From: Lachnospiraceae bacterium
GTDB taxonomy: Bacteria; Bacillota; Clostridia; Lachnospirales; Lachnospiraceae
Direction: 5' to 3'
Length of the DNA: 35,274 bases
NCBI GenBank assembly: GCA_017479085.1
Contig: JAFVCQ010000083.1
Location: forward strand, 1-35,274
The position numbers were made by a program, and so were the translations under genes. Below are positions 16,358 through 24,639 of this stretch, in pieces. Every line of letters starts with the position of its first letter. Positions within the stretch are counted from its first letter, which is position 1. The notes beneath the pieces were generated by a model. That model was not told where the DNA came from and did no database searches. It saw nothing but the letters and a program-made list of their open reading frames with translations.

Positions 16358-18089
16358 AAAGGATGGAATGTGTCCGGTATTTGTCGCAGTGGCAGAGGGA
16401 GAACTGGATACGGGATATGAGGTGTGGCTGTTTCTGTACCAGACAGTGCCATACTTTCTCCCATTCGAGGCAAAGCAGATCAATGGCAGGCAGGAATTTA
16501 CATACAGGCTGGGCTATAAGACCACGGTAAAGGATGCACTGGGACATTTACCCCTTACGCGGCAGCGTCTTGAGCAGATGATGTCGTGCATGATAGGAGC
16601 TTTGGAAAGTGCACAGGATTATCTGTTAGATCCGGAGCGGATACTGTGGCGTGCCGATTCGGTTTTTCTGGATGCGGAAAGTGGATGCCTGCAGTTTTGT
16701 TACTGTCCGGTGGCAGAACCGGTGCATGGAAGTATGAAAGATCTTGTCGCTGAGCTGCTTGTCTTTGTGGAGAAGCGGAATGAGGATGCGGTTTTATTGA
16801 TTCTGCAGTTCTATCATCAGCTCACAGAGCCGGATTGTACACTGGAACAGCTCAAGACGGTTCTGCAGACCTTCCGCACAGGGAAAGGGGAGAAAAGTGA
16901 CCGCTGGAATGCGACTTGGCAGAACGATACACTATGGCCGGAAGAGACAGTACAAGGCATGCAGACTGATACACGGTGGAATGAAGCAGTATATGGTATG
17001 AGAACCGGTATGCGTCCGATAGGGACAGTGCAAGGCATGCAGACCGATACGTGGTCGAACGAAGTAGTGCAAGATATGCACAAAGGTACGCAGTCGAACG
17101 AGGCAGTGCAGGATATGCACAAAGGTACGCGGTCGAACGAAGCAGTACAAGGCATGCCGGCCGGTACACGGTCGAATGAGGCAGTATATAACATGCAGAC
17201 TGGCGTGGAGCCGGGAGGCATAAGCTCTGGTTTTCCGGACGGGCTGGAAGCAGGGAAGAAGGGGAGGCACGTTTGGGGTGTGAAAAAGCAGACAGAGCAC
17301 AAACCGCAGGATTCCGGACAGGAGGAGCCGCAATCCGTCGGGCAGAGGATAATGAAGATCATGCTATTTGTCTGTGCCGCAGGGAATCTGGTATTGGTAA
17401 TTGCGTTGTTTGCCGGTATTCTTACCTATGACAGAGCATATTATCTGTTTTTTGGCCTTGGTGCGTTGATCGTGCTTACGCTGGTCTACATGCAGATGAC
17501 AAAGGAGGAATCGCCGGATACGATCATGCAGGAGTATTTTGCCGGACAGGGGCAAAAGGAGGCAGACTGGTCAAAAGACGCTACCACCTCCCTGCAGCAA
17601 ATGAATGACCGACAGTCTGATATCGCACGCTCCTTTGGCCAGATGGAGCAAGGTGTCAAACCGGAAACCACAGACCACAAGCCGCTGGGAGAAACCGTTG
17701 TCCTGATGCCGCAGGGCAAGGAGAATATCATGGTACCGCAGGATGAGGGGCATCTGTGTCTGCAGCCAATGGAAAAAGACTTATATGCGCCAATTGTGGT
17801 AAATACCCGGAGTGTCGTATTGGGCTGTATGCCGGAAAGCTGTAATTACGTTCTCACGGCAAGGGGAATCAGCAGAATGCACGCCAAGATCATGGAACGC
17901 GCAGACGGGATCTATCTGCTGGATCTGAATTCGACCAACGGAACCTATCTGAATGGGGAAATACTGGAGAGCGGAAAGGACTACCGGCTGGAGGAAGGCG
18001 ATATGGTGGCCTTCGCACGGTGTGAGTTCTATGTTGCCCGGCTTGAAAATAGCGAACAATACTCTGAAAAAAATGGAAGTTTTATATAA
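16338..18089 (+). CDS. DUF6382-FHA membrane protein with tandem repeats
   Basis: A 583-residue protein. Residues 1-180 resemble the DUF6382 domain found beside FHA domains (LFLYQTVPYFLPFEAKQING region). Residues 201-291 are seven 13-residue repeats. Two membrane helices lie near 340-386. The C-terminal FHA domain (about 488-570) shows RGISRMHAKI and DLNSTNGTYLNG, the phosphothreonine-binding loops, although the usual leading Gly-Arg is Gly-Cys. It should read Ser/Thr-kinase signals at the membrane and tie them to the pilus machine; this is inference. The start is TTG 16338, because GAGGAGG lies 7 bases upstream and the domain begins at once; ATG 16368 is the alternative. It ends the Tad locus. 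Confidence 0.83.
   Translation: MLQTYFKKDGMCPVFVAVAEGELDTGYEVWLFLYQTVPYFLPFEAKQINGRQEFTYRLGYKTTVKDALGHLPLTRQRLEQMMSCMIGALESAQDYLLDPERILWRADSVFLDAESGCLQFCYCPVAEPVHGSMKDLVAELLVFVEKRNEDAVLLILQFYHQLTEPDCTLEQLKTVLQTFRTGKGEKSDRWNATWQNDTLWPEETVQGMQTDTRWNEAVYGMRTGMRPIGTVQGMQTDTWSNEVVQDMHKGTQSNEAVQDMHKGTRSNEAVQGMPAGTRSNEAVYNMQTGVEPGGISSGFPDGLEAGKKGRHVWGVKKQTEHKPQDSGQEEPQSVGQRIMKIMLFVCAAGNLVLVIALFAGILTYDRAYYLFFGLGALIVLTLVYMQMTKEESPDTIMQEYFAGQGQKEADWSKDATTSLQQMNDRQSDIARSFGQMEQGVKPETTDHKPLGETVVLMPQGKENIMVPQDEGHLCLQPMEKDLYAPIVVNTRSVVLGCMPESCNYVLTARGISRMHAKIMERADGIYLLDLNSTNGTYLNGEILESGKDYRLEEGDMVAFARCEFYVARLENSEQYSEKNGSFI
16938..17210 (+). repeat. Seven in-frame 39-bp repeats inside the FHA gene
   Basis: Seven 13-residue units following the pattern SNEAVQDMHKGTR make up residues 201-291. 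Units 4 to 6 are nearly identical in DNA, while units 1 to 3 and 7 have drifted. This is a coding minisatellite, likely to vary in copy number between strains, forming a linker between DUF6382 and the membrane helices. Confidence 0.85.
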
Positions 18090-18228
18090 AGTGTGATAAT
18101 ATAGGGATATATGCTTGCTAACGAAGCGACTTTGCTAAGATCGTCTGTCGCCCTTGGGGCCCGGCTTCTTGGACTTTCAAAAATGGATTGCCGATGAAGA
18201 CAATATATAGTAGAAAAGGAGAGAAAAC

Positions 18229-18579
18229 ATGGCTAACATATATGTAAATGATTTTTTACCCAGGGCTTTTTCGAATGATCAAGCAGAACTTTTAAAACAA
18301 AAAATTAATGAGGTAATCAACCATGAAGATAAGATAGTTCTTGATTTCAGCGGAATAACGAAGTTTACCACATTGTTTTTCAATTTTAGTATGGGTTACT
18401 TTATTACGCAATTGGGAAAGGAAAAGTATGACAGCATGTTTGAATTGAAAAACCTAAACCAGTTAGGTGAGAGCACATATATTCATTCTTATAACAATTC
18501 AGTGAGAGATGAGCTGAGCGGTTCAGAGGAAATGAAAGCAAAAATAATGGACATTATTAATAGTTCAGATGAGATATAG
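18229..18579 (+). CDS. STAS-like domain protein (DUF4325)
   Basis: A 116-residue protein. IVLDFSGITKFTTLFFNFSMG (about 36-56) matches the STAS-like DUF4325 core, and the region to about 90 continues that fold. STAS-like domains bind partners or nucleotides in switch systems. The DNA is clearly richer in A/T than the Tad genes before it, suggesting separate ancestry. AAAGGAGAG precedes the ATG. It is followed after 9 bases by a PIN-domain gene, so the two form one unit. Between the Tad locus and this gene (18090-18228) I see no gene; the DNA there is GC-rich in the middle and AT-rich at both ends. Confidence 0.7.
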   Translation: MANIYVNDFLPRAFSNDQAELLKQKINEVINHEDKIVLDFSGITKFTTLFFNFSMGYFITQLGKEKYDSMFELKNLNQLGESTYIHSYNNSVRDELSGSEEMKAKIMDIINSSDEI

Positions 18580-18588
18580 GGGCGAAAA

Positions 18589-19173
18589 ATGGCAAATATT
18601 ATTGATATTAGATCGATTGATGTTGCTGATATCGATACGAATGAGACATTTGCAATTGATACAAATGCATTAGTTTGGACTCATTATTCAAAAGCAAGTG
18701 ATTCGAGACTGAATAAACATCCATATCAGGTGGTAGAATATCCTAATTTTATTAATAAACTTTTACAGAATGGAAACATGATTGTGACAACAATTTTGAA
18801 TATAACTGAATTGTGTGGTGTCGTGGAAAGAAATGAATACAAGATATACAAGGCAGTCAACCATTTGAATCCGTTCAGTATAAAAGATTATAGGAAACTG
18901 GCGGCGGCGCGTAGTGCATACAAAAAAGAAATAGATACGATGATCATGGAAATAGAATCCGTATATGATAATCACGTTGAAGAGGTTGCGCTCAATGAAC
19001 AGGTAATAGATCGCTATAAAAAAGATATTTGTAGCAATCATTGTGATATTTTTGATTATGCAGTGATTGAATATTTAAAACAAAAAGGAATCAAAAATTA
19101 CATAAGTGACGATAAAGATTTTGCCTCAGTAGATGAAATAAATTTATTTACAACAAGTGAAGCATCAAGTTAG
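18589..19173 (+). CDS. PIN-domain protein paired with the STAS-like gene
   Basis: 194 residues. The PIN active-site acids are in place: D24 in FAIDTNALVW, E74 in NITELCG, D153/D156 in CDIFDYAVIEYLK and D174-D177 in YISDDKDF. PIN proteins are Mg-dependent ribonucleases, commonly toxins. The 20-residue N-terminal extension and the helical segment 100-140 make it longer than a VapC (about 130). Its partner is a STAS-like protein rather than a DNA-binding antitoxin. The ribosome site is weak (AGGGGCG). A strong terminator follows. I infer a two-gene toxin-antitoxin-like or regulatory RNase module; no function is proven. Confidence 0.72.
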   Translation: MANIIDIRSIDVADIDTNETFAIDTNALVWTHYSKASDSRLNKHPYQVVEYPNFINKLLQNGNMIVTTILNITELCGVVERNEYKIYKAVNHLNPFSIKDYRKLAAARSAYKKEIDTMIMEIESVYDNHVEEVALNEQVIDRYKKDICSNHCDIFDYAVIEYLKQKGIKNYISDDKDFASVDEINLFTTSEASS

Positions 19174-19203
19174 GATTTGTGTTTTACAGGCATGATTGAC
19201 AGA

Positions 19204-19246
19204 AAAACGTGACACTAAGGAGTAAATCCGGTGTCGCGTTTTCGTT
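19204..19246 (+). terminator. Intrinsic terminator of the STAS-PIN unit
   Basis: AAAACGTGACAC (19204-19215) pairs with GTGTCGCGTTTT (19231-19242) with one wobble, around a 15-base loop. The T-rich arm continues TTTTCGTTT. It separates the STAS-PIN unit from the flavodoxin-dnaX-recR group. Confidence 0.75.
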
Positions 19247-19298
19247 TATAACACCATATCACAATGATAGGAAAAATACAATCTGTATTTATTTTAAG

Positions 19299-19327
19299 TT
19301 GTAAAATCCTGTAATTTCAGATATACT
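19299..19327 (+). promoter_or_regulatory. Promoter of the flavodoxin-dnaX-ybaB-recR group
   Basis: TTGTAA (19299-19304) and TATACT (19322-19327) are 17 bases apart. The start point would fall near 19334, about 44 bases before the proposed initiation codon at 19378. Confidence 0.6.
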
Positions 19328-19363
19328 TATATCAGTACATCAAATATGAATTCACTGGTGGTC

Positions 19364-19380
19364 AGGAGGTGTGTCTTACG
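19364..19380 (+). promoter_or_regulatory. Strong ribosome site that points to an ACG codon
   Basis: AGGAGG occupies 19364-19369 and ACG begins at 19378, 8 bases later. The protein then reads KINIYYGG, as I would expect directly after an initiator Met. No ATG, GTG or TTG exists in frame at a usable distance. Confidence 0.65.
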
Positions 19381-20466
19381 AAGATCAACATATACTATGG
19401 TGGAAGAGGGGTCATCGAAGATCCTACGATTTATGTACTGAATAAGATGACAGAGGTGTTGAAGGAGCTTCGGGTAGAGGTGAACCGTTACAATATATAT
19501 GAGGATAAGAATGCGATTTCCACTCTGCCGGCTACCCTGAAGGGGGTGGACGGAATTATCTTAGGTACCACAGTGGAATGGTTTGGAATCGGCGGGTATA
19601 TGCAGCAGTTTCTGGATATGTGCTGGTGTTATGCGGATAAGCAGCAGATCAGCCGGACTTATATGCTTCCGGTGGTCATGGCAACGACCTATGGAGAGCG
19701 GGATGCGGAGCTGAATCTCATCAAGGCATGGGAAACACTCGGGGGAATTCCGCTTACCGGACTGGCAGCCTATGTGGAAAACCCTGATGAATTTGAGCGG
19801 AATGAGAGCTATCGGATCATCATAGAGAAAAGGACGGAATCGCTGTATCGCTCCATCAATCAGAAAATGATGAATCTGCCAACCAGCAATCTGGCGGTCA
19901 AGACAAATATTTTGAAGACCAGAACCATCGAGCTGACTCCGCAGGAGAGTGAGCAGCTATCGCGGTTTGCCAGCAATGAGACTTATGTCCGGCAGCAGAA
20001 GGAGGACATTGAAGAGCTGTCTGCGATGTTCAAGAAGATGTTGGGGGAAGGCGCGGGTGAGGATATGCCGAAGCAGGAGGAGCCTATGCCGTATGCCGAT
20101 GACGGAGGCTCCCGCCCAGCCGGAAAGAACAGGGGGGAGGCAGAGGATGCAGTGGTCGCTGCCTTTATGCGGTCTTACAGGCCGGAACCGGATTTTAATG
20201 CATCTTATGCGATCATCATTTCCGATCAGGATCAGATCCTGCACATTGAGGCGACGACAGAGAAGATCAAGTGCTTCTACACCAACAGCAATGAGGCAGA
20301 TGTGATCCTGCGAACCCCGGCGAAGGTGTTAGACAGCATCTTGAAGGGTAAAACAACATTCCAGAAGGGATTTATGGCAGGTGAGATCTCGGCGAAGGGT
20401 AATTTTAAGACCCTCCGGATGCTTGATACTATTTTTCCCTTTTCGGTAAATCAGAATAGGATGTGA
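19378..20466 (+). CDS. Flavodoxin-like protein fused to an SCP2 domain; apparent ACG start
   Basis: A 362-residue protein. The first half is a flavodoxin-like fold (KINIYYGGRG, then GIILGTTVEWFGIGGYMQQFLD near 59-80). A linker rich in Glu and Pro follows. The last 90 residues (SYAIIISDQDQILHIEATTE, VILRTPAKVLDSILKGKTTF) form an SCP2 sterol-carrier-like domain. It is probably an FMN-binding redox protein with a lipid-binding tail; the substrate is unknown. The start is unusual: AGGAGGT (19364-19370) is perfectly spaced for codon 19378, but that codon is ACG, not ATG. The nearest canonical in-frame start, GTG 19369, overlaps the ribosome site. The 3' end nearly abuts dnaX. Confidence 0.82.
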   Translation, partial: TKINIYYGGRGVIEDPTIYVLNKMTEVLKELRVEVNRYNIYEDKNAISTLPATLKGVDGIILGTTVEWFGIGGYMQQFLDMCWCYADKQQISRTYMLPVVMATTYGERDAELNLIKAWETLGGIPLTGLAAYVENPDEFERNESYRIIIEKRTESLYRSINQKMMNLPTSNLAVKTNILKTRTIELTPQESEQLSRFASNETYVRQQKEDIEELSAMFKKMLGEGAGEDMPKQEEPMPYADDGGSRPAGKNRGEAEDAVVAAFMRSYRPEPDFNASYAIIISDQDQILHIEATTEKIKCFYTNSNEADVILRTPAKVLDSILKGKTTFQKGFMAGEISAKGNFKTLRMLDTIFPFSVNQNRM

Positions 20467-20471
20467 ACAAT

Positions 20472-22106
20472 ATGTCATATATGGCTCTATATCGAAAATG
20501 GAGACCGGATGAATTTGAGGAGGTAAAAGGACAGGAGCATGTGGTGACCACGCTGAAGAACCAGATCACGCATGACCGGATCGGGCATGCCTATCTGTTT
20601 TGCGGAACGAGGGGAACCGGTAAGACGACGGTGGCAAAGCTGTTTGCCAAAGCGGTGAACTGTGAGCAGCCTTTGGCCGATGGAAGTCCCTGTAACACCT
20701 GTGCTTCCTGCCGGGCGATTCAGGCGGGCAGTTCTCTCAATGTGATCGAGATTGACGCGGCATCGAATAACGGTGTGGATAATATCAGGGACATTCGGGA
20801 GGAGGTGCAGTATTCTCCAAATGAGGGGAGGTACAAGGTCTATATTATTGATGAGGTGCATATGCTTTCCATTGGAGCGTTCAATGCACTGCTCAAGACT
20901 CTGGAGGAACCGCCCTCCTATGTGATCTTTGTGCTTGCCACCACGGAGGCTCATAAGATTCCCATTACGATCCTGTCCAGATGCCAGCGGTATGATTTTC
21001 GTCGGATCAGTCTGGAGACGATCTATGAGCGGCTGACGGAGCTGTTGAAGCGTGAGGGAATCGAAGCGGAGGAGAAAGCGGTGCGCTATGTGGCAAAGGT
21101 GGCGGACGGTTCTATGCGCGATGCCCTAAGTCTGTTGGATCAGTGTATTGCGTTTTATCTGGGGCAGACGCTCACCTATGAGAAGGTGTTAGAGGTTCTG
21201 GGAGCTGTGGATGTGGAGGTGTTTGATGAGCTGATCAGGCAGGTGGCAGCGGGAGATACTCTGAAGGCACTGAAGGTGATCGATGAGGTGATCTGGCAGG
21301 GAAGGGAGCTCACTCAGTTTGTCACGGATTTTACATGGTATATGCGGAATCTGATGCTGCTTAAGGTGTCGGATCACGTGAATGATCAGATGGATCTTTC
21401 CGCAGAGAATCTGGAGAATATGAAGCAGACCGCACAGGCGGTGGACATGGATTCCCTGATGCGGTATATGCGTATTTTTTCGGAGTTGTCCGGTCAGATC
21501 CGCTATGCAGCCCAGAAACGGGTGGCATTGGAGATGGCGGTGATCAAGCTTACCACACCGCAGATGGAGCAGAACATGGACTCCATATTGGATCGGATAC
21601 GGTCTCTGGAGCGGAAGGTGGAGGAGGGTGTGCTGTCCCTGAGTGAAGAACAGATGGCAGCCCTGACAGAGGGAGGCAGAGCTGAGCTGCAGGCAGAGGA
21701 ACCGCCTGCGATAGACCGGGAGTCGATTCTGGAAAAAGAGCTCCAGCCTGCGGAGTATGAGGACATGAATGCGATCATGTCGGGTATCCGGCAAATCCGC
21801 AAGGATCCGGAGCTTTGCCGCCGCGTGGGGCAGGGAACCATGAACCACCTGCTCGAACAGGCGAGCATTAACATCGGACACGATCACAAGTCTCTTGTGC
21901 TCTCCTTTGAGGCGACTGAGCGGGGCAATATGGCATACCGGCAGTTTTCCAAGGAGCAGCATCGTCAGGCTCTGACAGAGGTGATCGGAGAGCTGACGGG
22001 AAAGTGTGTGGAGATTACGTGTCAGTTAAAGGAATCCCTGACGGAGACAGATCTTTCCAATGTCAATCTGTCGAAGGTCAATTTTAAGGTGGCCATAGAG
22101 GATTAG
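20472..22106 (+). CDS. dnaX: DNA polymerase III subunit gamma/tau
   Basis: Clamp-loader ATPase of the replisome, 544 residues from ATG 20472. AAA+ features are Walker A GTRGTGKTT, a zinc site (CEQ ... CNTCASC), Walker B YIIDEVHML, and sensor-type motifs TLEEPP and ILSRCQRYDF. The shorter, acidic C-terminal part (after about 370) corresponds to the tau region that contacts polymerase and helicase. A GTG at 20463 is in frame, but the ATG has the family-typical N-terminus MSYMALYRKWRP. It is followed by ybaB and recR, the conserved bacterial order. Confidence 0.95.
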   Translation: MSYMALYRKWRPDEFEEVKGQEHVVTTLKNQITHDRIGHAYLFCGTRGTGKTTVAKLFAKAVNCEQPLADGSPCNTCASCRAIQAGSSLNVIEIDAASNNGVDNIRDIREEVQYSPNEGRYKVYIIDEVHMLSIGAFNALLKTLEEPPSYVIFVLATTEAHKIPITILSRCQRYDFRRISLETIYERLTELLKREGIEAEEKAVRYVAKVADGSMRDALSLLDQCIAFYLGQTLTYEKVLEVLGAVDVEVFDELIRQVAAGDTLKALKVIDEVIWQGRELTQFVTDFTWYMRNLMLLKVSDHVNDQMDLSAENLENMKQTAQAVDMDSLMRYMRIFSELSGQIRYAAQKRVALEMAVIKLTTPQMEQNMDSILDRIRSLERKVEEGVLSLSEEQMAALTEGGRAELQAEEPPAIDRESILEKELQPAEYEDMNAIMSGIRQIRKDPELCRRVGQGTMNHLLEQASINIGHDHKSLVLSFEATERGNMAYRQFSKEQHRQALTEVIGELTGKCVEITCQLKESLTETDLSNVNLSKVNFKVAIED

Positions 22107-22110
22107 GATG

Positions 22111-22198
22111 GGTTCTTCAAACAATGCCGGCTTTTGCGGGTCCGGATGGTGAATTCAGGTAATGGTCTTGTGATCATACAAGGAATTGCGGAAGAACC
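22111..22198 (+). other. Structured leader between dnaX and ybaB
   Basis: GGTTCTTC (22111-22118) can pair perfectly with GAAGAACC (22191-22198), enclosing an inner CTTGT/ACAAG hairpin. It begins 4 bases after the dnaX stop and ends about 45 bases before ybaB. It lacks the conserved SRP RNA core, so I do not call it ffs. It may be a leader or a processing site. Confidence 0.35.
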
Positions 22199-22242
22199 GG
22201 GAGAGGTTTATAATGAATATAATATAGGAGGATAGAACAAAA

Positions 22243-22593
22243 ATGGCAAAAAGAGGTGGATTTTCAGGAGGAATGCCTGGCAACATGAACAATCTGATGA
22301 AGCAGGCTCAGAAAATGCAGAAACAGATGGAGGAGCAGGCAAAGGAACTGGAGAATCAGATGTATGAGGCAACTGCGGGCGGCGGTGTGGTCAAGGTAAC
22401 GGTATCGGGTAAGAAGGAGATACAGGCGGTGCACATTGAACCGGAGGTTGTGGATCCCGACGATATTGAGATGCTGGAGGATCTGATCATGGCCGCTGCA
22501 AACGAGGCGCTGCGGATGCAGGAGGAGGATCAGAATGACAGATTGTCAAAGATCACCGGCAATATGGGCGGACTGGGAGGATTTCCGTTTTAA
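22243..22593 (+). CDS. ybaB: YbaB/EbfC nucleoid-associated protein
   Basis: A 116-residue DNA-binding protein that forms a dimer. The Gly/Met-rich N-terminus leads into a long helix ([20 protein letters not shown]), then the conserved beta segment [18 protein letters not shown] and a C-terminal helix with MEDLI-like spacing ([15 protein letters not shown]). The function is nucleoid binding, often linked to recombination repair. The site AGGAGG is about 11 bases upstream. Its stop codon shares one base with the recR start. Confidence 0.94.
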   Translation: MAKRGGFSGGMPGNMNNLMKQAQKMQKQMEEQAKELENQMYEATAGGGVVKVTVSGKKEIQAVHIEPEVVDPDDIEMLEDLIMAAANEALRMQEEDQNDRLSKITGNMGGLGGFPF

Positions 22594-23189
22594 TGGATCT
22601 GTACAGTGAACAGGTGAATCGTTTGGTGGAGGAATTGGGCAGACTGCCGGGCATTGGTCACAAATCAGCCCAACGACTGGCATATCACATTATCAATATG
22701 CCACTTGACCAGGTAAAATCGTTGTCCGGTACCATCCTTTCCGCCAGAGAAAATGTAAAATACTGCCGGGAATGTTTTACGCTGACAGATAAAGAGATCT
22801 GCCCGATCTGCGCCTCTGCGAACAGGGATAAGAAGACCATTATGGTCGTGGAGACACCGAGGGATCTGGCCGCTTATGAGCGCACCGGTAAATATAATGG
22901 CGTATACCATGTACTGCATGGCGCCATTTCGCCGAAGCTTGGAATCAGTCAGGAGGATATCCGGCTGAAGGAGCTGATCGTCCGTCTCCGGGGTGAGGTA
23001 GAGGAATTGATCATTGCCACCAATTCCGGTGTGGAGGGTGAGGTGACCGCCATGTATATCAGTAAGCTGGTAAAACCGACCGGCATCAAGGTGTCAAGAA
23101 TCGCCTCCGGCATACCGGTTGGCGGAGATTTGGAATGTATTGATGAGGTGACTCTCCTTCGCGCATTAGAGGGAAGAGTATGCTTATAA
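22593..23189 (+). CDS. recR: Recombination mediator RecR
   Basis: A 198-residue DNA repair protein acting with RecO/RecF to load RecA. It shows the N-terminal HhH segment [19 protein letters not shown], the C4 zinc motif CREC ... CPIC (within [18 protein letters not shown]), and a Toprim domain beginning [16 protein letters not shown] with the later [10 protein letters not shown] and [10 protein letters not shown] motifs. The ATG overlaps the ybaB TAA by one base. The yaaL gene that often follows recR is absent here; element copy B follows 18 bases after the stop. Confidence 0.96.
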   Translation: MDLYSEQVNRLVEELGRLPGIGHKSAQRLAYHIINMPLDQVKSLSGTILSARENVKYCRECFTLTDKEICPICASANRDKKTIMVVETPRDLAAYERTGKYNGVYHVLHGAISPKLGISQEDIRLKELIVRLRGEVEELIIATNSGVEGEVTAMYISKLVKPTGIKVSRIASGIPVGGDLECIDEVTLLRALEGRVCL

Positions 23190-23207
23190 AACATCTTCCG
23201 CCTGTGC

Positions 23208-23283
23208 CAATGTCATTTAGTTAAGCCGGACGCTACCATACCCAGTAGCTGTTTACTGGCTAATTCTTAACTAAATGACATTG
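23208..23283 (+). mobile_element. Non-autonomous inverted-repeat element, copy B (76 bp) with 10-bp target duplication
   Basis: Perfect 18-bp terminal inverted repeats: CAATGTCATTTAGTTAAG and its complement. A perfect 10-bp direct repeat CCGCCTGTGC flanks it at 23198-23207 and 23284-23293. Inside, CCGGACGCTA joins directly to the right-end sequence of copy C (CCATACCCAGTAGCTG), so it is an internal-deletion form. It is non-coding and lies just after recR. Confidence 0.92.
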
Positions 23284-23434
23284 CCGCCTGTGCGGTTGGA
23301 ATGTTTGTCCGGACGTTGCTGCCCGGTCAGAATAGCGATGTGTGCACGATGCGCAAAATGGTTCAAAAGGAATGAAATAAGAAAAACATGAAAATGCATG
23401 GAATGCATGCAGGTGAAGAAAGGAAGGTATGCAC

Positions 23435-24511
23435 ATGAAAAGAATAGGAATGTTGACAAGTGGTGGTGACTGTCAGGCACTGAACGCTACAATGCGGGGA
23501 GTGGTGAAGGGTCTGTGTAATCTGTATGATGAGATTGAGATCTATGGATTCTTAGATGGGTATAAGGGGCTGATCCGCAATAACTATAAGCTGCTGGGAC
23601 CGGAGGATTTTTCCGGCATCCTGACAAAGGGCGGCACGATTCTTGGCAGCTCCCGCCAGCCATTTAAGCTGATGGATCAGCCGACAGAGGATGGAATCAA
23701 CAAGGTAAAGGCCATGAAGGAAACCTACAAGAAGTTAAAACTCAATTGTCTGGTGGTATTAGGTGGAAATGGTTCCCAGAAGACTGCCAACCTGCTAAGT
23801 GAAGAGGGGTTAAATGTCATTGGTCTGCCAAAGACGATTGACAATGACCTGTGGGGTACCGATATGACCTTTGGGTTTCAGTCCGCAGTGGACGTTGCGA
23901 CGGCAGCGATTGACTGCATCCATACGACAGCAGCTTCACACAACCGGGTATTTTTGGTAGAGATCATGGGACACAAGGTAGGACATATTACTCTGCATGC
24001 GGGAATTGCCGGTGGAGCGGATATCATCCTTCTTCCGGAAATTCCATATGATATCAACAGTGTGTGCAAGGCGTTAGAGAAGCGGAGCAAGGCCGGAAAG
24101 GGATTTTCCATCATTGCAGTGGCCGAGGGTGCGATCTCGAAGGAGGATGCTGCGCTTCCGAAGAAGAAACGCAAGGAAAAGATTGCAAACCGTAAGTATC
24201 CGTCTGTTGCCTATGAGATTGCGGATCAGATCAAGGATAGCTGCGGCTGTGAGGTTCGGATCGCTGTTCCGGGGCACACCCAGAGAGGTGGCAGTCCGGA
24301 TGCCTTTGATCGCGTGTTGTCTTCCCGGTTCGGGGCATATGCCGCACAACTGATTCGGGATGAGAAGTACGGACGTCTTGTAGTACTCAAGGACAATGAT
24401 GTGACGGATATCGCTCTTTCCGATTCCGCAGGAAAGCTAAAATATGTTTCACCGGAGGACAGCATTGTGCAGAACGCAAGAATGTTGGGAATCTCTTTTG
24501 GTGATGAATAG
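23435..24511 (+). CDS. pfkA: 6-phosphofructokinase, mixed ATP/PPi signature
   Basis: Phosphorylates fructose-6-phosphate in glycolysis; 358 residues, longer than the E. coli type (320). Motifs seen are TSGGDCQALNA, GGNGSQKTA (111-119), PKTIDNDLWGTDMTFG (132-147, with the catalytic aspartate of TIDND), VEIMGHKVGHIT and PGHTQRGGSPDAFDR. The donor-determining positions are mixed: Gly113 (equivalent to E. coli G104) suggests ATP, while Lys133 (E. coli G124) is seen in PPi enzymes. Such G/K enzymes form a recognised group usually using ATP. AGGAAGG lies 7 bases before ATG 23435; ATG 23429 is too close to it. Confidence 0.92.
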   Translation: MKRIGMLTSGGDCQALNATMRGVVKGLCNLYDEIEIYGFLDGYKGLIRNNYKLLGPEDFSGILTKGGTILGSSRQPFKLMDQPTEDGINKVKAMKETYKKLKLNCLVVLGGNGSQKTANLLSEEGLNVIGLPKTIDNDLWGTDMTFGFQSAVDVATAAIDCIHTTAASHNRVFLVEIMGHKVGHITLHAGIAGGADIILLPEIPYDINSVCKALEKRSKAGKGFSIIAVAEGAISKEDAALPKKKRKEKIANRKYPSVAYEIADQIKDSCGCEVRIAVPGHTQRGGSPDAFDRVLSSRFGAYAAQLIRDEKYGRLVVLKDNDVTDIALSDSAGKLKYVSPEDSIVQNARMLGISFGDE

Positions 24512-24583
24512 GAACTGTCACGATATAACCCCATAGAACTTGCCTATCCGATGCAACTATTACAAGTCATGTGGTGACAGTTC
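24512..24583 (+). other. 72-bp palindromic element after pfkA
   Basis: GAACTGTCAC (24512-24521) and GTGACAGTTC (24574-24583) are a perfect 10-bp inverted repeat beginning on the base after the pfkA stop. The 52-base interior holds an ACTTG/CAAGT sub-stem. No T-run follows. It could be a terminator-like mRNA end or a small repeat element; no second copy is in the window. Confidence 0.5.
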
Positions 24584-24639
24584 GATAGAGAACACATATA
24601 GATAGTATATATTGATGGAGAATCAGAGGAGGTTGAACA

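Noticed and set aside
16938-17210. Regular repeats suggestive of a CRISPR array
   Set aside because: The units are contiguous 39-bp coding repeats in frame with the FHA gene, with no unique spacers and no cas genes nearby.
21189-21962. 257-codon minus-strand frame opposite dnaX
   Set aside because: His/Leu/Arg-rich antisense translation of a certain gene, with no ribosome site; a shadow. The same applies to long minus frames opposite uvrA (26241-26888, 27156-27818) and galU (5352-6038).
22111-22198. SRP RNA (ffs), sometimes located near dnaX
   Set aside because: The conserved SRP core (GGTCAGG ... AGCAGCC) is absent and the fold differs.
23435-24511. Possibility that the phosphofructokinase is inactive because of GGNGS and MGH variants
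   Set aside because: The catalytic TIDND and substrate motifs are intact, and I recall GGN-type variants in the long-form phosphofructokinase group of Clostridia.
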